Below are positions 20,521 to 28,759 of a stretch of DNA of 33,076 bases, in pieces; position 1 is the first letter of the stretch; the number at the start of each line of letters is the position of its first letter. The stretch is from Bradyrhizobium sp. AS23.2 (lineage in GTDB: Bacteria; Pseudomonadota; Alphaproteobacteria; Rhizobiales; Xanthobacteraceae): positions 1-33,076 of the forward strand of contig NZ_LGHM01000231.1 in the NCBI RefSeq assembly GCF_001908185.1, given 5' to 3'. The notes under the pieces were generated by a model, which worked only from the letters and a program-made list of their open reading frames with translations, was not told where the DNA came from and did no database searches. Position numbers and translations under genes: made by a program.

Positions 20521-20778
20521 TCAGAGCAGCTTCGCGCTCACGAACAGCGCCCGCACAGCGTTGGTCGCCTGCACCGCCAGCATCGCGTTGTCGGCGGCGC
20601 CTTCCAGGGCCGCGACAGCGTCCTCGTGGAGGGCGCGGAATTCCATCCACTCGACCGACTTGAAGTTGGTGAGGAATTGATAGGCTTGGCCGACGGACGC
20701 GATCGCCAGCGTGTCGCCGTTCAGCTTGATCTTGAACGTCGTGCGCAGCGGGGTCTCGGAACTTGATGGATCGCTCAT
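20521..20778 (-). CDS. Small DUF982-like protein
   Basis: An 85-residue protein from ATG 20778. A short beta region 'TTFKIKLNGDTLAIASVGQA' is followed by two helices, 'YQFLTNFKSVEWMEFRALHE' and 'DAVAALEGAADNAMLAVQATNAVRALFVSAKLL'. The pattern 'V-x-QAxxFLxxF...W...H..A..A..AL.G......A..AF..A' resembles DUF982 proteins of rhizobia, but the match is by eye and moderate. The ribosome site is weak (AGAAG). It has no known function and no evident operon partner; the DUF2778 gene begins upstream on the same strand. Confidence 0.6.
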   Translation of the reverse strand: MSDPSSSETPLRTTFKIKLNGDTLAIASVGQAYQFLTNFKSVEWMEFRALHEDAVAALEGAADNAMLAVQATNAVRALFVSAKLL

Positions 20779-20851
20779 GGGCTGCTTCTGGACGAGGACG
20801 GCTTAACGAAGGGGAAACGGCAGCCCCCCCGCCGTCCCGGCAAATACAATA

Positions 20852-21904
20852 TCAGGAGTCGGTGCTCGCGCGCTGCGAGGCGGTCGCCGATCCGCTCAGG
20901 CTCGGCACCACGACGAGGCGGTTGAACTCGCCATTGTCCCATGCCTTGAGGAAGCGGTCGTAGTCCTTGATCGAGACACAACCGTTGGAATCGCCGCGCG
21001 GCCCCAGCATGAAGCTGTGGGTGAGCAGACCGACACGGCCGAGTGCGCTGGTGCCGTCAGTCGGGGTCAAGCGCAGCGCGCGGATGCCGTGGAACAGCTT
21101 TTCGCGCGGCTTCAGGTCGTAGGTCGCAGGCGGGGTCGCACCGACCATGCGCTGGTCGACATGCTCCGGGTCGTCCATCAGCGCGCCCATGCCCGAATGC
21201 GCTTCCAGCGCCACGCCGCTCGGCAGGTAGAGTGCCTTGGCCTTGATGTCATAGACCGCCGTCCGCGAATCGTAGCCGAGGGCCGCAAGGTCCGGGGCCT
21301 TCTTGTTGAACAGGCCGCTGTCGGGCGTCAGCGAGGCCAGCTTGATCTTGTCGGTGAATTTTTCGAAGAAGTTGCGGTTGTCGACCCTTGGGCTGGTGTC
21401 GGCATAGGCTTGGCTGGAGGCGATCTGGGCCGAGAGGTCCGCCTGGACCGGCCGCGAGCGCGGCATCGGAACGGCGTCGGCGTGCTGTGACGGCCTCGCC
21501 TCGTCGGTTGCGGGCCGATCGTCATCGGTCAGGGTCGAGCGCCAATCGTCACCCTGGAGTCTCTGGGCGAGCATTGCCTTGGCGTCGCGAAGCTTCAGCT
21601 GGACCGCATTCAGGGCGGAGCGCTCAAGCGCCCGCAAACCGGAGTCGCGGGCGGGCCGGCCACCGGATGCCGAGGCGAAACGGTCATCAAACGAAGGGGC
21701 GTCGGCCGGTGGCAGCGCGGCGGAGACCAGCGGGGTCGAATCGACCAAATTCGAATCGGCCAAATCCGAGTCGCCCAGGTCCGCGACCCAGGCGGCAGCA
21801 CCGAGCGCCAGGGCGAGCGCGGCCAGAGACAGCAGAATTGTCTCGGCTCGCCCAATACGGCGGCGCGACAACAGCCTCTCGGCTTGTGCGGCGTCGGAAA
21901 CCAT
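20852..21904 (-). CDS. Membrane-anchored DUF2778 protein (L,D-transpeptidase-like Tlde1 domain)
   Basis: A 350-residue protein starting at ATG 21904 behind GGGGA. One membrane anchor, 'AETILLSLAALALALGAAAWVA' (about 20-41), is followed by a disordered acidic linker. The C-terminal DUF2778 domain (about 220-340) reads 'HSGMGALMDDPEHVDQRMVG', 'YDLKPREKLFHGIRALRLTP', 'THSFMLGPRGDSNGCVSIKDYDRFL'. His296 and Cys309 form an active-site pair like that of YkuD enzymes. Tlde1, a type VI effector of Salmonella that attacks peptidoglycan, has this domain, but here the protein is membrane-anchored and no secretion or immunity gene is near, so a housekeeping cell-wall role is more likely. Confidence 0.85.
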   Translation of the reverse strand: MVSDAAQAERLLSRRRIGRAETILLSLAALALALGAAAWVADLGDSDLADSNLVDSTPLVSAALPPADAPSFDDRFASASGGRPARDSGLRALERSALNAVQLKLRDAKAMLAQRLQGDDWRSTLTDDDRPATDEARPSQHADAVPMPRSRPVQADLSAQIASSQAYADTSPRVDNRNFFEKFTDKIKLASLTPDSGLFNKKAPDLAALGYDSRTAVYDIKAKALYLPSGVALEAHSGMGALMDDPEHVDQRMVGATPPATYDLKPREKLFHGIRALRLTPTDGTSALGRVGLLTHSFMLGPRGDSNGCVSIKDYDRFLKAWDNGEFNRLVVVPSLSGSATASQRASTDS

Positions 21905-22024
21905 TAGATCCCCAAATCGACCCCCGGGAGTACCCACCCCCACCCGGAGACTCTGTACCAGCTACCACATTGGGAGCCAAAAGTTAGGCATAATCGCGAC
22001 CATCAAGGCATGCTAAGGTATCCA

Positions 22025-22462
22025 ATGACCGCTCCTTTCGATCTAGAGCGCTTCGTCCGGGCCCAGGATCCGGTCTATCACGACGTCCAGGGGGAGCTGG
22101 CCCGGGGTCGGAAGCAGAGCCACTGGATGTGGTTCGTCTTCCCGCAGGTCGCAGGCCTCGGCTTCAGCGCAATGTCCCAGCGCTACGCTATCGCGTCGCG
22201 CGAAGAGGCCAAGGCCTACCTTGCCCACCCCGTGCTCGGTCCGCGCCTGATCGAATGCACGAGGCTCGTGCTCGCCGTTGAGGGACGGACCATCAACGCG
22301 ATCCTCGGCGCACCGGATGACGCCAAATTCCGCTCATCGATGACGCTGTTCGGCGCAGTGTCCGACGAGCCGGTCTTCGATCAGGCGATCGCCCGATATT
22401 TCGCAGGCGAGCGCGATGGTGCTACGCTGGAGATCCTTTCAAAGCTTGATCGAAAGGCCTAG
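22025..22462 (+). CDS. DUF1810 family protein
   Basis: A 145-residue cytoplasmic protein. ATG 22025 follows AAGG by six bases. The opening 'FDLERFVRAQDPVYHDVQGEL' and the core 'GRKQSHWMWFVFPQVAGLGFSAMSQRYAI' are diagnostic of DUF1810, as are 'YLAHPVLGPRLIECTRLVL' and 'DDAKFRSSMTLFG'. Length and motif order are complete. Members are widespread in bacteria; I know of no firm function. It stands alone between the divergent DUF2778 gene and the chemoreceptor. Confidence 0.9.
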   Translation: MTAPFDLERFVRAQDPVYHDVQGELARGRKQSHWMWFVFPQVAGLGFSAMSQRYAIASREEAKAYLAHPVLGPRLIECTRLVLAVEGRTINAILGAPDDAKFRSSMTLFGAVSDEPVFDQAIARYFAGERDGATLEILSKLDRKA

Positions 22463-22503
22463 GGACCTCGCCTGCTGCCGCAAGTAGCGTAAACCCGCGA
22501 TTA

Positions 22504-24645
22504 ATGCGGTCCCCCTATCGTCCGGAGAATACCTTTCTCCCCTGCGCAATTGCCGGACGGTTCGTGAAAATCGGTACGCTCCTGACCACCGCCATCGTCT
22601 CGCTCTCGACCGTGGGCGGCGGCCTCGCCGTCTACGTCGCCGTGACGAAATACCAGACGATGGACAGGATCGCCGAAGCGCAAGGCCGGCTCGCGATCGT
22701 CCGCGCCGCCAGTGACATCCCGCGCTATCTCAACCCCGAGCGCGGCTTTGCCACCAACATCCTCTATGGACCCGCGACAGTCGACCCGGCACAGCTGACC
22801 GAGCACGAAAAGCTGCGCAAGCAGACCGACGGCGCCCGTGACAAGATGAACGCGCTGCGCAAGGAACTGCCCGGCTCGCTCGACGACGGCAATACGATCG
22901 GTAGCAACATCGACGGCATCAATTCGAAATTCACCGCGCTGCGCGAGGCCATCGACAAGGCGATCGCCGGGCCGGCAGACGCGCGCAAGGACGCCGCCCG
23001 GAAGGTTGTCGCCGACAATGCCGTGCTCAACGCCGGCGTCACCGCACTGCTCAACGAGCAGGTCCGCCGCATGGCGATCCTGAACGGCGATGCCTTCCGC
23101 CAGGCCAACTACGCCAACATCGCCATGACGCTGCGCGACATCGGCGGCCTCAATGCGAGCGTGCACAAGAACCTCGTCGGCGGCAAGAAGGTGGCGACCG
23201 ATGCCGAGAAGGCCGACGTTGCGCGCATGCAGGGCCGCAACGACCAGATCGTGATGTCGCTGCTGGAACTGCGCGGCAATCCCGCGACGCCGGCCAACGT
23301 CGGCGCCGCGCTCGAGACGATGAACTCGCGCTACGTCGAGGAATTCGGCCGCGAGCTCAAGCTCGTCAAGGACGGTTCCGTCAGCGGCAAGTACGACCAC
23401 GACGTCGAGACCTACTACGCGGCTTCACAGCGCGGCCTCGGGTCGATCATCGGCGTCCGCGACGCACTCTACGACAACGCCGAACAGATCCTCGCTGGCG
23501 CCTCCTCCGCCGCGCGCACCAGCTTCACGATCGCACTCGCGGGCCTTGTCGCCGTGCTGATCGCCAGCGTCGGTCTCATCGTGATGGTGCGCCGCCGCGT
23601 TTGCGCCCCGATCGTCAGCCTGACGATCCGGATGGCGCGGCTTGCCGACGGCGACGTTGCGGAAAGCATCCCCGGCGCCGAGCGCTCCGACGAGATCGGC
23701 GCGATGGCCGCGGCGGTTCAGGTCTTCAAGGACAACATGATCCGGGCCGACCGGCTCGCGGCCGAGAAGCAGGCCGAGAACGACGGCAAGATGCGCCGCG
23801 CCCAGGCGCTCGACGGCCTCACCCGCGCGTTCGAAGCCAAGGTCACCGAACTCGTCGGCGGCCTCTCCCGGGCCTCCTCCACGATGGAGAGCACCGCGCA
23901 GTCGATGACCTCGACGGCGTCCCAGACCAACAGCCAGGCCGCGGTCGTCGCCGCCGCCTCACACCAGACCTCGACCAACGTGCAGACGGTCGCCAGCGCC
24001 ACCGAAGAGCTGACCTCCTCGATCGCGGAGATCGGCCGTCAGGTCGCGCAAAGCACCGAGATCGCGTCCCGTGCCGTCGACAATGCCCGCCGCACCGGTG
24101 ACACGGCGCGTGCACTCGCCGAGGGCGCACAGAAGATCGGCGACGTCGTGACGCTGATCCAGAGCATCGCCGAGCAGACCAATTTGCTGGCGCTGAACGC
24201 GACCATCGAGGCCGCCCGCGCCGGCGACGCCGGCCGCGGCTTTGCGGTCGTCGCGTCCGAGGTGAAGTCGCTGGCCGGCCAGACCGCCAAGGCCACCACC
24301 GAAATCTCCGAGCAGATCACCGCAATCCAGACCGCAAGTGACGAAACCGTGGCCGCGATCCGCAACGTCGCCGACGTCATCGCCGAGATCGACCAGATCG
24401 GGACCGCGATTGCCGCCGCGATCGAGCAGCAGGGCTCGGCGACCAAGGAGATCGCCCGCAGCGTCCAGGAGGCCGCCCGCGGCACCCAGGAGGTCAACAC
24501 CAATATATCAGGCGTGCAACGCGCCGCCGACGACACCGGTGCGGCCGCCAAGGAGGTGCTGGGTGCGGCCGAGCAGCTCTCGACGCAGTCGCGCGATCTC
24601 GCCGGACAGTTCGATCGCTTCCTCGGCGAAGTCAGGGCCGCGTAG
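22504..24645 (+). CDS. Methyl-accepting chemotaxis protein
   Basis: A 713-residue chemoreceptor. Membrane segment 1 is near residues 23-45 ('IGTLLTTAIVSLSTVGGGLA') and segment 2 near 339-362, enclosing a helical periplasmic sensor domain of about 290 residues. A HAMP domain ('RMARLADGDVAESIPGAERSDEIGAMA') follows, then the signalling coiled coil, whose hairpin tip 'SIAEQTNLLALNATIEAARAG' continues 'DAGRGFAVVASEVKSLA' (about 555-593). It binds CheW/CheA; no CheR pentapeptide is at the C-terminus. The ligand is unknown. ATG 22504 lacks a ribosome site; GTG 22564, just before membrane segment 1, is a reasonable alternative start. Confidence 0.95.
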   Translation: MRSPYRPENTFLPCAIAGRFVKIGTLLTTAIVSLSTVGGGLAVYVAVTKYQTMDRIAEAQGRLAIVRAASDIPRYLNPERGFATNILYGPATVDPAQLTEHEKLRKQTDGARDKMNALRKELPGSLDDGNTIGSNIDGINSKFTALREAIDKAIAGPADARKDAARKVVADNAVLNAGVTALLNEQVRRMAILNGDAFRQANYANIAMTLRDIGGLNASVHKNLVGGKKVATDAEKADVARMQGRNDQIVMSLLELRGNPATPANVGAALETMNSRYVEEFGRELKLVKDGSVSGKYDHDVETYYAASQRGLGSIIGVRDALYDNAEQILAGASSAARTSFTIALAGLVAVLIASVGLIVMVRRRVCAPIVSLTIRMARLADGDVAESIPGAERSDEIGAMAAAVQVFKDNMIRADRLAAEKQAENDGKMRRAQALDGLTRAFEAKVTELVGGLSRASSTMESTAQSMTSTASQTNSQAAVVAAASHQTSTNVQTVASATEELTSSIAEIGRQVAQSTEIASRAVDNARRTGDTARALAEGAQKIGDVVTLIQSIAEQTNLLALNATIEAARAGDAGRGFAVVASEVKSLAGQTAKATTEISEQITAIQTASDETVAAIRNVADVIAEIDQIGTAIAAAIEQQGSATKEIARSVQEAARGTQEVNTNISGVQRAADDTGAAAKEVLGAAEQLSTQSRDLAGQFDRFLGEVRAA

Positions 24646-24646
24646 A

Positions 24647-24746
24647 ACCATTTCCGTTCCGATGGAATCGGAACGGGGCTCTAGATTCTCATTTTGGCGC
24701 GTTTTCTTTACGCGAACCGGTATCCACTTCGCTCGAAACGCTCTCA
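24647..24746. repeat. Dispersed repeat, family 2, copy B
   Basis: Inverted relative to copy A at 8893-8989. The hairpin CCGTTCCGAT (24654-24663), GGA loop and complement (24667-24676) comes first, and AACGCTCT ends the element. It starts just after the chemoreceptor stop and overlaps the last codon of the convergent FMN reductase gene. Confidence 0.85.
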
Positions 24747-25334
24747 ATAAGGCGGCGCTTTCCGCGCGCGCTGCGCGTTGGCCGCCTCGATCCACCACGA
24801 GAGGTCATCGGCAAAGCGCGGGAAGGAGCGCTCGAGCGCTTTGCCGCCCTCGCCGATCGGCTCGCCTTCCGCCGACAACGTCTGCGCGATCGGGCCGACG
24901 CCGATGGTGCTCGACACCACGACCATGCCCATCTCCGACAGCGTGCCGTGCCAGGCTGTCGCGGCGCGCGCGCCGGAGAACCGGCCTGCGGAGTAGCTCG
25001 CGATCGCGGCCGGACGCCAGAACCACTCCTCCAGGAAATGGTCGGTGAGATTCTTCAGGCCCGGCTGAATGCCCCAATTGTACTCGCCGGTGACGAAGAC
25101 GAAGCCGTCCGCGCCGCGGATCTGTCCGGCCAGCTTTTCGAGCGCCTCGGGCGCCGAGCCCTTGGGATATTCCTTGTACATGCGGTCGAGCATCGGCAAG
25201 CCGATCGCCTTGGCGTCGATGAACTCGACCTCCTCGCCACGGCCGCGCAGGCGATTGATGACGAAATTCGCAAGGCGGATGCCCATGCGGTCGGAACGGT
25301 AGGAACCGTAGAGGACGAGGATGCGATTGCTCAT
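24744..25334 (-). CDS. NADPH-dependent FMN reductase family protein
   Basis: A 196-residue flavodoxin-fold protein. 'RILVLYGSYRSDRMGIRLANFVI' is the first strand and FMN phosphate loop (GSYRSDRMG), and 'GFVFVTGEYNWGIQPGLKNLTDH' (about 77-99) is the family's second flavin-contact motif. Members transfer electrons from NAD(P)H to FMN, quinones or azo compounds. The enzyme is complete. It runs toward the chemoreceptor and shares its last 3 nt with the family 2 repeat. A truncated AraC gene lies directly upstream on the same strand and may once have regulated it. Confidence 0.9.
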   Translation of the reverse strand: MSNRILVLYGSYRSDRMGIRLANFVINRLRGRGEEVEFIDAKAIGLPMLDRMYKEYPKGSAPEALEKLAGQIRGADGFVFVTGEYNWGIQPGLKNLTDHFLEEWFWRPAAIASYSAGRFSGARAATAWHGTLSEMGMVVVSSTIGVGPIAQTLSAEGEPIGEGGKALERSFPRFADDLSWWIEAANAQRARKAPPY

Positions 25335-25384
25335 GGCCGGCAGGTTAGCACGAGATGAGGGGCCGGCCCCAACGATTTGGCCCG

Positions 25385-25496
25385 CTATGCCTTCCCTCCG
25401 CGCCCCAGCGTTTCTGACGGCGTCTCACCGAACTGGTCGCGGTAGCTCCTGGAGAAGTCGCTGAGATGCCAGAAGCCGAACGCCAGCGCGACGCTC
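25385..25496 (-). pseudogene. C-terminal remnant of an AraC-family regulator
   Basis: Reading from about 25496 down to TAG 25387-25385, the frame gives SVALAFGFWHLSDFSRSYRD then 'QFGETPSETLGRGGKA'. This is the second helix-turn-helix and the 'F-G-E-x-P-S-E-T-L' end of AraC/XylS proteins. No upstream part is present: there is no first HTH, no ligand domain and no start codon. The remaining 37 residues are well conserved, so the loss may be recent. Upstream sequence changes abruptly to AT-richer DNA. Confidence 0.8.
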
Positions 25497-25636
25497 CGAC
25501 GCAGCGGCTAGCATCTCCCGAACCATACTGCGCAACCGGTTGCGCCAACACCCGGATGTAAAATCCAAATTAACTCCTTTGAGGTGCAATAGCCCGGTTC
25601 GAATAGTCAAATTTTATTTGAATTCAGGCTCCTGCC

Positions 25637-26707
25637 ATGATGGCAAATTCGCCTGCTGATATTCTTGTTGAGTTGGAAGAAGCGGTCGCAGCGTGCCCGC
25701 CGGACCGTTGCGTGCGCATTCTTTCCGGCATGGTGCTCCTGCTCACCGGCAGCCGCGACTGGCCTCAGGAATTGCTCGCCAACGTTGTCGATGGCGTTCT
25801 GCTGCGATTGACGGAACGGGTCGGGGCCCGCGCACTGGTTCAGCTGAGCACGGCGCTTGCCGAGCTCAAGGTGGCTCCCCCGGAGACATTGCGACGCCTC
25901 GCTTCCCACGACGACCCGGACGTCGCATGCCCTCTCCTGCTCAAATCGCAGGCACTCGCCACATCTGATCTCGAGACGGTCGCGGCATCCTGTGGCGAGC
26001 GGCAGCAACTCGCGATCTCCGGTCGCGACGTCATCGAGCCGGCCGTGACCGAGACCCTCGTCAAGCGCAGCGGCCCGATCTGCCTTGCGCTGATCAAGAA
26101 CCCGGGAACCAAATTCTCCGACGCGGCGTACGCCGCGCTGATTGCCAGGGCCGACCAGGACAGCGAGATCACGAAGGCATTGGCGCTCCGGCCCGGCACA
26201 CCCGAGGCGGTCGTGCGGAAGTTGCTCTCCGCCTCCCCCGGCAAGCCCAACGCATCCTCCGCCCCGCCGGCACCGATTGCGCCCAAGCTGCCCTCCTCGG
26301 CCGCCTATGAGAGCGCCAGGCCGGAGATCATCGCACTCAACCGCGTCGGCAAGCTCAACGACTCCACGGTGAACCGCTTCGCGATCCGCGGCGAGACCGC
26401 CAACCTGTTCACGGCGCTCTCCGTGCTCTCAGGGGCTCCGATCGAGATCGTCGAGCACATCATGGTCGATGACGATTGCGAGGGTCTGGTCATGGCGTGC
26501 CGGGCTTCGCGGCTGAACTGGCCGACCACGCTCGCGATCCTGAGCAATCGCAGCGGCGCGCGGCTCTCCTTTGCCGAGCGCGAGCGTGCCCAACACATCT
26601 TCGAGACGCTTCTTTTGTCGACCAGCCAATGGACGGTGCGTTGGGGGGGAGATAGCTGCAGGCGGGCACAATCGATCCGGGACATCGCGGCGCAAAACGG
26701 GGATTAG
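25637..26707 (+). CDS. DUF2336 protein
   Basis: A 356-residue cytoplasmic protein matching the DUF2336/COG5330 pattern: helical repeats throughout, including 'RLTERVGARALVQLSTALAELKVAPPETLRRLASHDDPDVACPLL' region (about residues 56-101), 'SDAAYAALIARADQDSEITKALALRPGTPEAVV' region (about 160-192), and 'FTALSVLSGAPIEIVEHIM' with 'CRASRLNWPTTLAIL' near the end. ATGATG at 25637 gives two possible starts; the ribosome site is weak. It precedes a PilZ gene by 3 nt and an HD-GYP gene further on, so it probably belongs to cyclic-di-GMP signalling. The molecular role of the family is not established to my knowledge. Confidence 0.82.
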   Translation: MMANSPADILVELEEAVAACPPDRCVRILSGMVLLLTGSRDWPQELLANVVDGVLLRLTERVGARALVQLSTALAELKVAPPETLRRLASHDDPDVACPLLLKSQALATSDLETVAASCGERQQLAISGRDVIEPAVTETLVKRSGPICLALIKNPGTKFSDAAYAALIARADQDSEITKALALRPGTPEAVVRKLLSASPGKPNASSAPPAPIAPKLPSSAAYESARPEIIALNRVGKLNDSTVNRFAIRGETANLFTALSVLSGAPIEIVEHIMVDDDCEGLVMACRASRLNWPTTLAILSNRSGARLSFAERERAQHIFETLLLSTSQWTVRWGGDSCRRAQSIRDIAAQNGD

Positions 26708-26710
26708 CCG

Positions 26711-27040
26711 ATGAGATTCGACAGTCGCAAAACGCTTCGCGTCCGGATGGACCACAGACAGCCGGTCAACCTGATGGGCTCGGACGGCACGTGGCGGCGC
26801 AGTTGCGTCCTGCTCGACGTGTCGCAGACCGGCGCCAAGCTCGAGGTCGAGGGCTCGCTCGACGTGCTGCAAGCCAAGGAGTTCTTCATGCTGCTGTCGT
26901 CGACAGGGCTCGCCTACCGGCGCTGCGAACTGGTGTGGATCGACGGCACCATGGCCGGCGTCCATTTCATCAACGCCGACGGCAAGAAGAAGGCAACGAG
27001 CGGACAGGCGGCTGCGCGGAACTCCGCTCGGGACAAGTAG
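26711..27040 (+). CDS. PilZ-domain protein
   Basis: A 109-residue single-domain PilZ protein. The cyclic-di-GMP motifs are complete: RxxxR as Arg12-MDH-Arg16, and DxSxxG as Asp36-V-Ser38-Q-T-Gly41. 'CELVWIDGTMAGVHFI' is the final strand of the barrel. GGGGA precedes ATG 26711. It begins 3 nt after the DUF2336 stop, so the two are almost certainly co-transcribed. It probably acts as a small receptor that relays cyclic-di-GMP level to a partner; candidate partners are the two flanking gene products. Confidence 0.9.
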   Translation: MRFDSRKTLRVRMDHRQPVNLMGSDGTWRRSCVLLDVSQTGAKLEVEGSLDVLQAKEFFMLLSSTGLAYRRCELVWIDGTMAGVHFINADGKKKATSGQAAARNSARDK

Positions 27041-27088
27041 ACTCATCCCACGCATCGAACTCCAGTACGGTAAAGTCCAGGCCAGATC

Positions 27089-28201
27089 GTGCAGAACGTG
27101 CGAACCATACCCGGCCCCGTCAAAAGCGGCGGCGGCATCCGAGAGACGGAAGCGGTACGGCCATTCGTGCATGTGCTGGCCGACACGTCCGACAAGCTGG
27201 CGGGCGTCTGCTCGATCCTCGAAGGGAAATTCGCCGTTGCGGGCGAGCGGCTCGACGCCGACGCCAAGCTGTCGCAGATACCGTCCGCCATCGTCATCCG
27301 TGCGGAGCTGCGCGACGTCGACAACATTGCGGCCATCAAGAAGCGGGCCGGCAGGCTGGCGAAGGCAAAAAAGCGCATCTTCCTGCTCGAGCACACTTCT
27401 CACGTCGGCATTTCGCAGGCCTATGCGCTTGGCGCGACGCTCGTCCTCCCCGCGACGATCAACCGGATCAGGCTGCTGGCGGCGCTGGCCGATCCGGCGC
27501 CTGCATCGTCAGGCGACACGCCGCAGCCGGACAATGCCGTCGAGACCGCGGCAACCGCGATCGCATCGATGTTCGCCTCCATTACCCTCGGCCAGCCCCT
27601 CGACGTCGACGGCACCAGGGAAGCCGGTCGCCGGATCGCCGACCACATCACCCAGCACGGCCTGTCGGAGTGGCTCACGACGGTGCGGCGCCATCACGAA
27701 GGAACCTATCAGCATTGCCTGCTTGTGACCGGCGTCGCCATCGACTTCGGCCTCAGCCTCGGGGTCGGGCGAGCCGACCTGGAGCGCCTGTATACGGCTG
27801 CCATGTTCCACGACATCGGCAAGGCGCAGATCCCGCTCGCCATCCTCGACAAGCCCGGCCGCCTCAACGCCGAAGAGCGTGCCGTGATCGAGACCCATCC
27901 GGTGGCAGGCTACGAGTTTCTGAACGGGCACGACAAGATCTCGCCGGAGATCCTCGATACCGTGCGTCATCATCACGAATATCTCGACGGGAGCGGCTAT
28001 CCGGACGCGCTCTGCGCCGAGAGCATCGGTGACGTCGTGCGAATTCTCACGATCTCGGACATCTTTGCCGCGCTGATCGAGCATCGTCACTACAAGCCGA
28101 CGATGCCGCGCGCAGAAGCCTACAATATTCTCTGCGGGATGAACGGCAAGCTGGAGAAGGCGCTCGTGACCTCGTTCAAACACGTCGCGTTGACGCGGTG
28201 A
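27089..28201 (+). CDS. HD-GYP domain protein with receiver-like N-terminus
   Basis: A 370-residue protein. The C-terminal HD-GYP domain (about 195-350) is intact: His209, 'HDIGK' at 241-245, 'ILDKPGRLNAEERAVIETHP' (252-271), 'HHEYLDGSGYP' (295-305) and 'ISDIFAAL' (322-329). These are the residues that bind the metal centre and hydrolyse cyclic-di-GMP. Residues about 24-135 have the alternating strand-helix layout of a receiver domain ('PFVHVLADTSDKLAGVCSIL', 'KKRIFLLEHTSHVGISQAYALGA'), but no clear phosphoacceptor Asp, so phosphorylation is doubtful. The start is GTG 27089 or GTG 27098. It follows PilZ by 48 nt. Confidence 0.92.
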   Translation: MQNVRTIPGPVKSGGGIRETEAVRPFVHVLADTSDKLAGVCSILEGKFAVAGERLDADAKLSQIPSAIVIRAELRDVDNIAAIKKRAGRLAKAKKRIFLLEHTSHVGISQAYALGATLVLPATINRIRLLAALADPAPASSGDTPQPDNAVETAATAIASMFASITLGQPLDVDGTREAGRRIADHITQHGLSEWLTTVRRHHEGTYQHCLLVTGVAIDFGLSLGVGRADLERLYTAAMFHDIGKAQIPLAILDKPGRLNAEERAVIETHPVAGYEFLNGHDKISPEILDTVRHHHEYLDGSGYPDALCAESIGDVVRILTISDIFAALIEHRHYKPTMPRAEAYNILCGMNGKLEKALVTSFKHVALTR

Positions 28202-28246
28202 GCGCCACAAACCGCGCCAGGAACGACGTCGCGAACACGAGCCTAC

Positions 28247-28342
28247 AGCATGATCCGGACCCGAAGGGCCGCGTTAGCGCAAAGTGCGAAGCGGTTTTCC
28301 CTCGCGACAAACGCGGAACGCGCTTGCGCGGAGATCATGCTC
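28247..28342. repeat. Dispersed palindromic repeat, family 1, long copy
   Basis: Inverted relative to 3398-3471. It runs from AGCATGATCCGGA (28247) to GATCATGCTC (28333-28342) and carries about 22 extra bases (around 28260-28281) absent from the short copy. It follows the HD-GYP gene. Confidence 0.8.
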
Positions 28343-28368
28343 GAACAATAGCCTAATCAAACAATCGC

Positions 28369-28411
28369 CTAAAGCGCGATGACGATTCATCCCAATCTCA
28401 TCGCGCTTTAG
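28369..28411. repeat. 14-bp perfect hairpin, probable bidirectional terminator
   Basis: CTAAAGCGCGATGA (28369-28382) and its exact complement (28398-28411) flank a 15-nt loop. The right arm contains the stop codon of the 28408-28611 gene, so it probably ends that transcript, and the HD-GYP transcript from the other side. Confidence 0.7.
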
Positions 28412-28611
28412 TGCGTGGCGCGATATTTGGCGCGATCCGGGATGGAGCGGCAGGCCAGTCCTTCCGCAAGCCGCTTCATGTCCTCGTGCCGGCCGCTGCG
28501 GATCAGCCTGCTGAACTCATCGGGGGTGAAAGGAAGACTCGGATCATTATCAATCGGGCGCCGCACTCGCGGACCGAAGAACCGTCGAACCAGGCTAGCC
28601 AGCCGCCGCAT
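28408..28611 (-). CDS. Small basic protein of unknown function
   Basis: A 67-residue protein from ATG 28611, with GAGGGAA five bases upstream. It starts with a basic helix (MRRLASLVRRFFGPRVRRP), then 'LPFTPDEFSRLIRSGRHEDM' and 'KRLAEGLACRSIPDRAKY'. The N-terminal helix is amphipathic and could touch membrane or nucleic acid. I recognise no family. Its stop codon is embedded in the arm of a perfect hairpin. Confidence is limited by size. Confidence 0.5.
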   Translation of the reverse strand: MRRLASLVRRFFGPRVRRPIDNDPSLPFTPDEFSRLIRSGRHEDMKRLAEGLACRSIPDRAKYRATH

Positions 28612-28759
28612 GTCAATTCCCTCGCGCCAGCAACAAACCTTTTAGTCCGCATATTGTTCCTCCCGCACGATCGAGATTGCAAGAGGCCGCAAGGACCCCG
28701 CACCAAAAATTTCAGCGAGAGAATAATCTCCTCCTCGCCGCGTCAGTCGGCCGATCGCG

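Noticed and set aside
20852..21904. Type VI secretion effector
   Set aside because: The domain matches Tlde1 but the protein has its own membrane anchor, and no immunity, VgrG, Hcp or PAAR gene is nearby.
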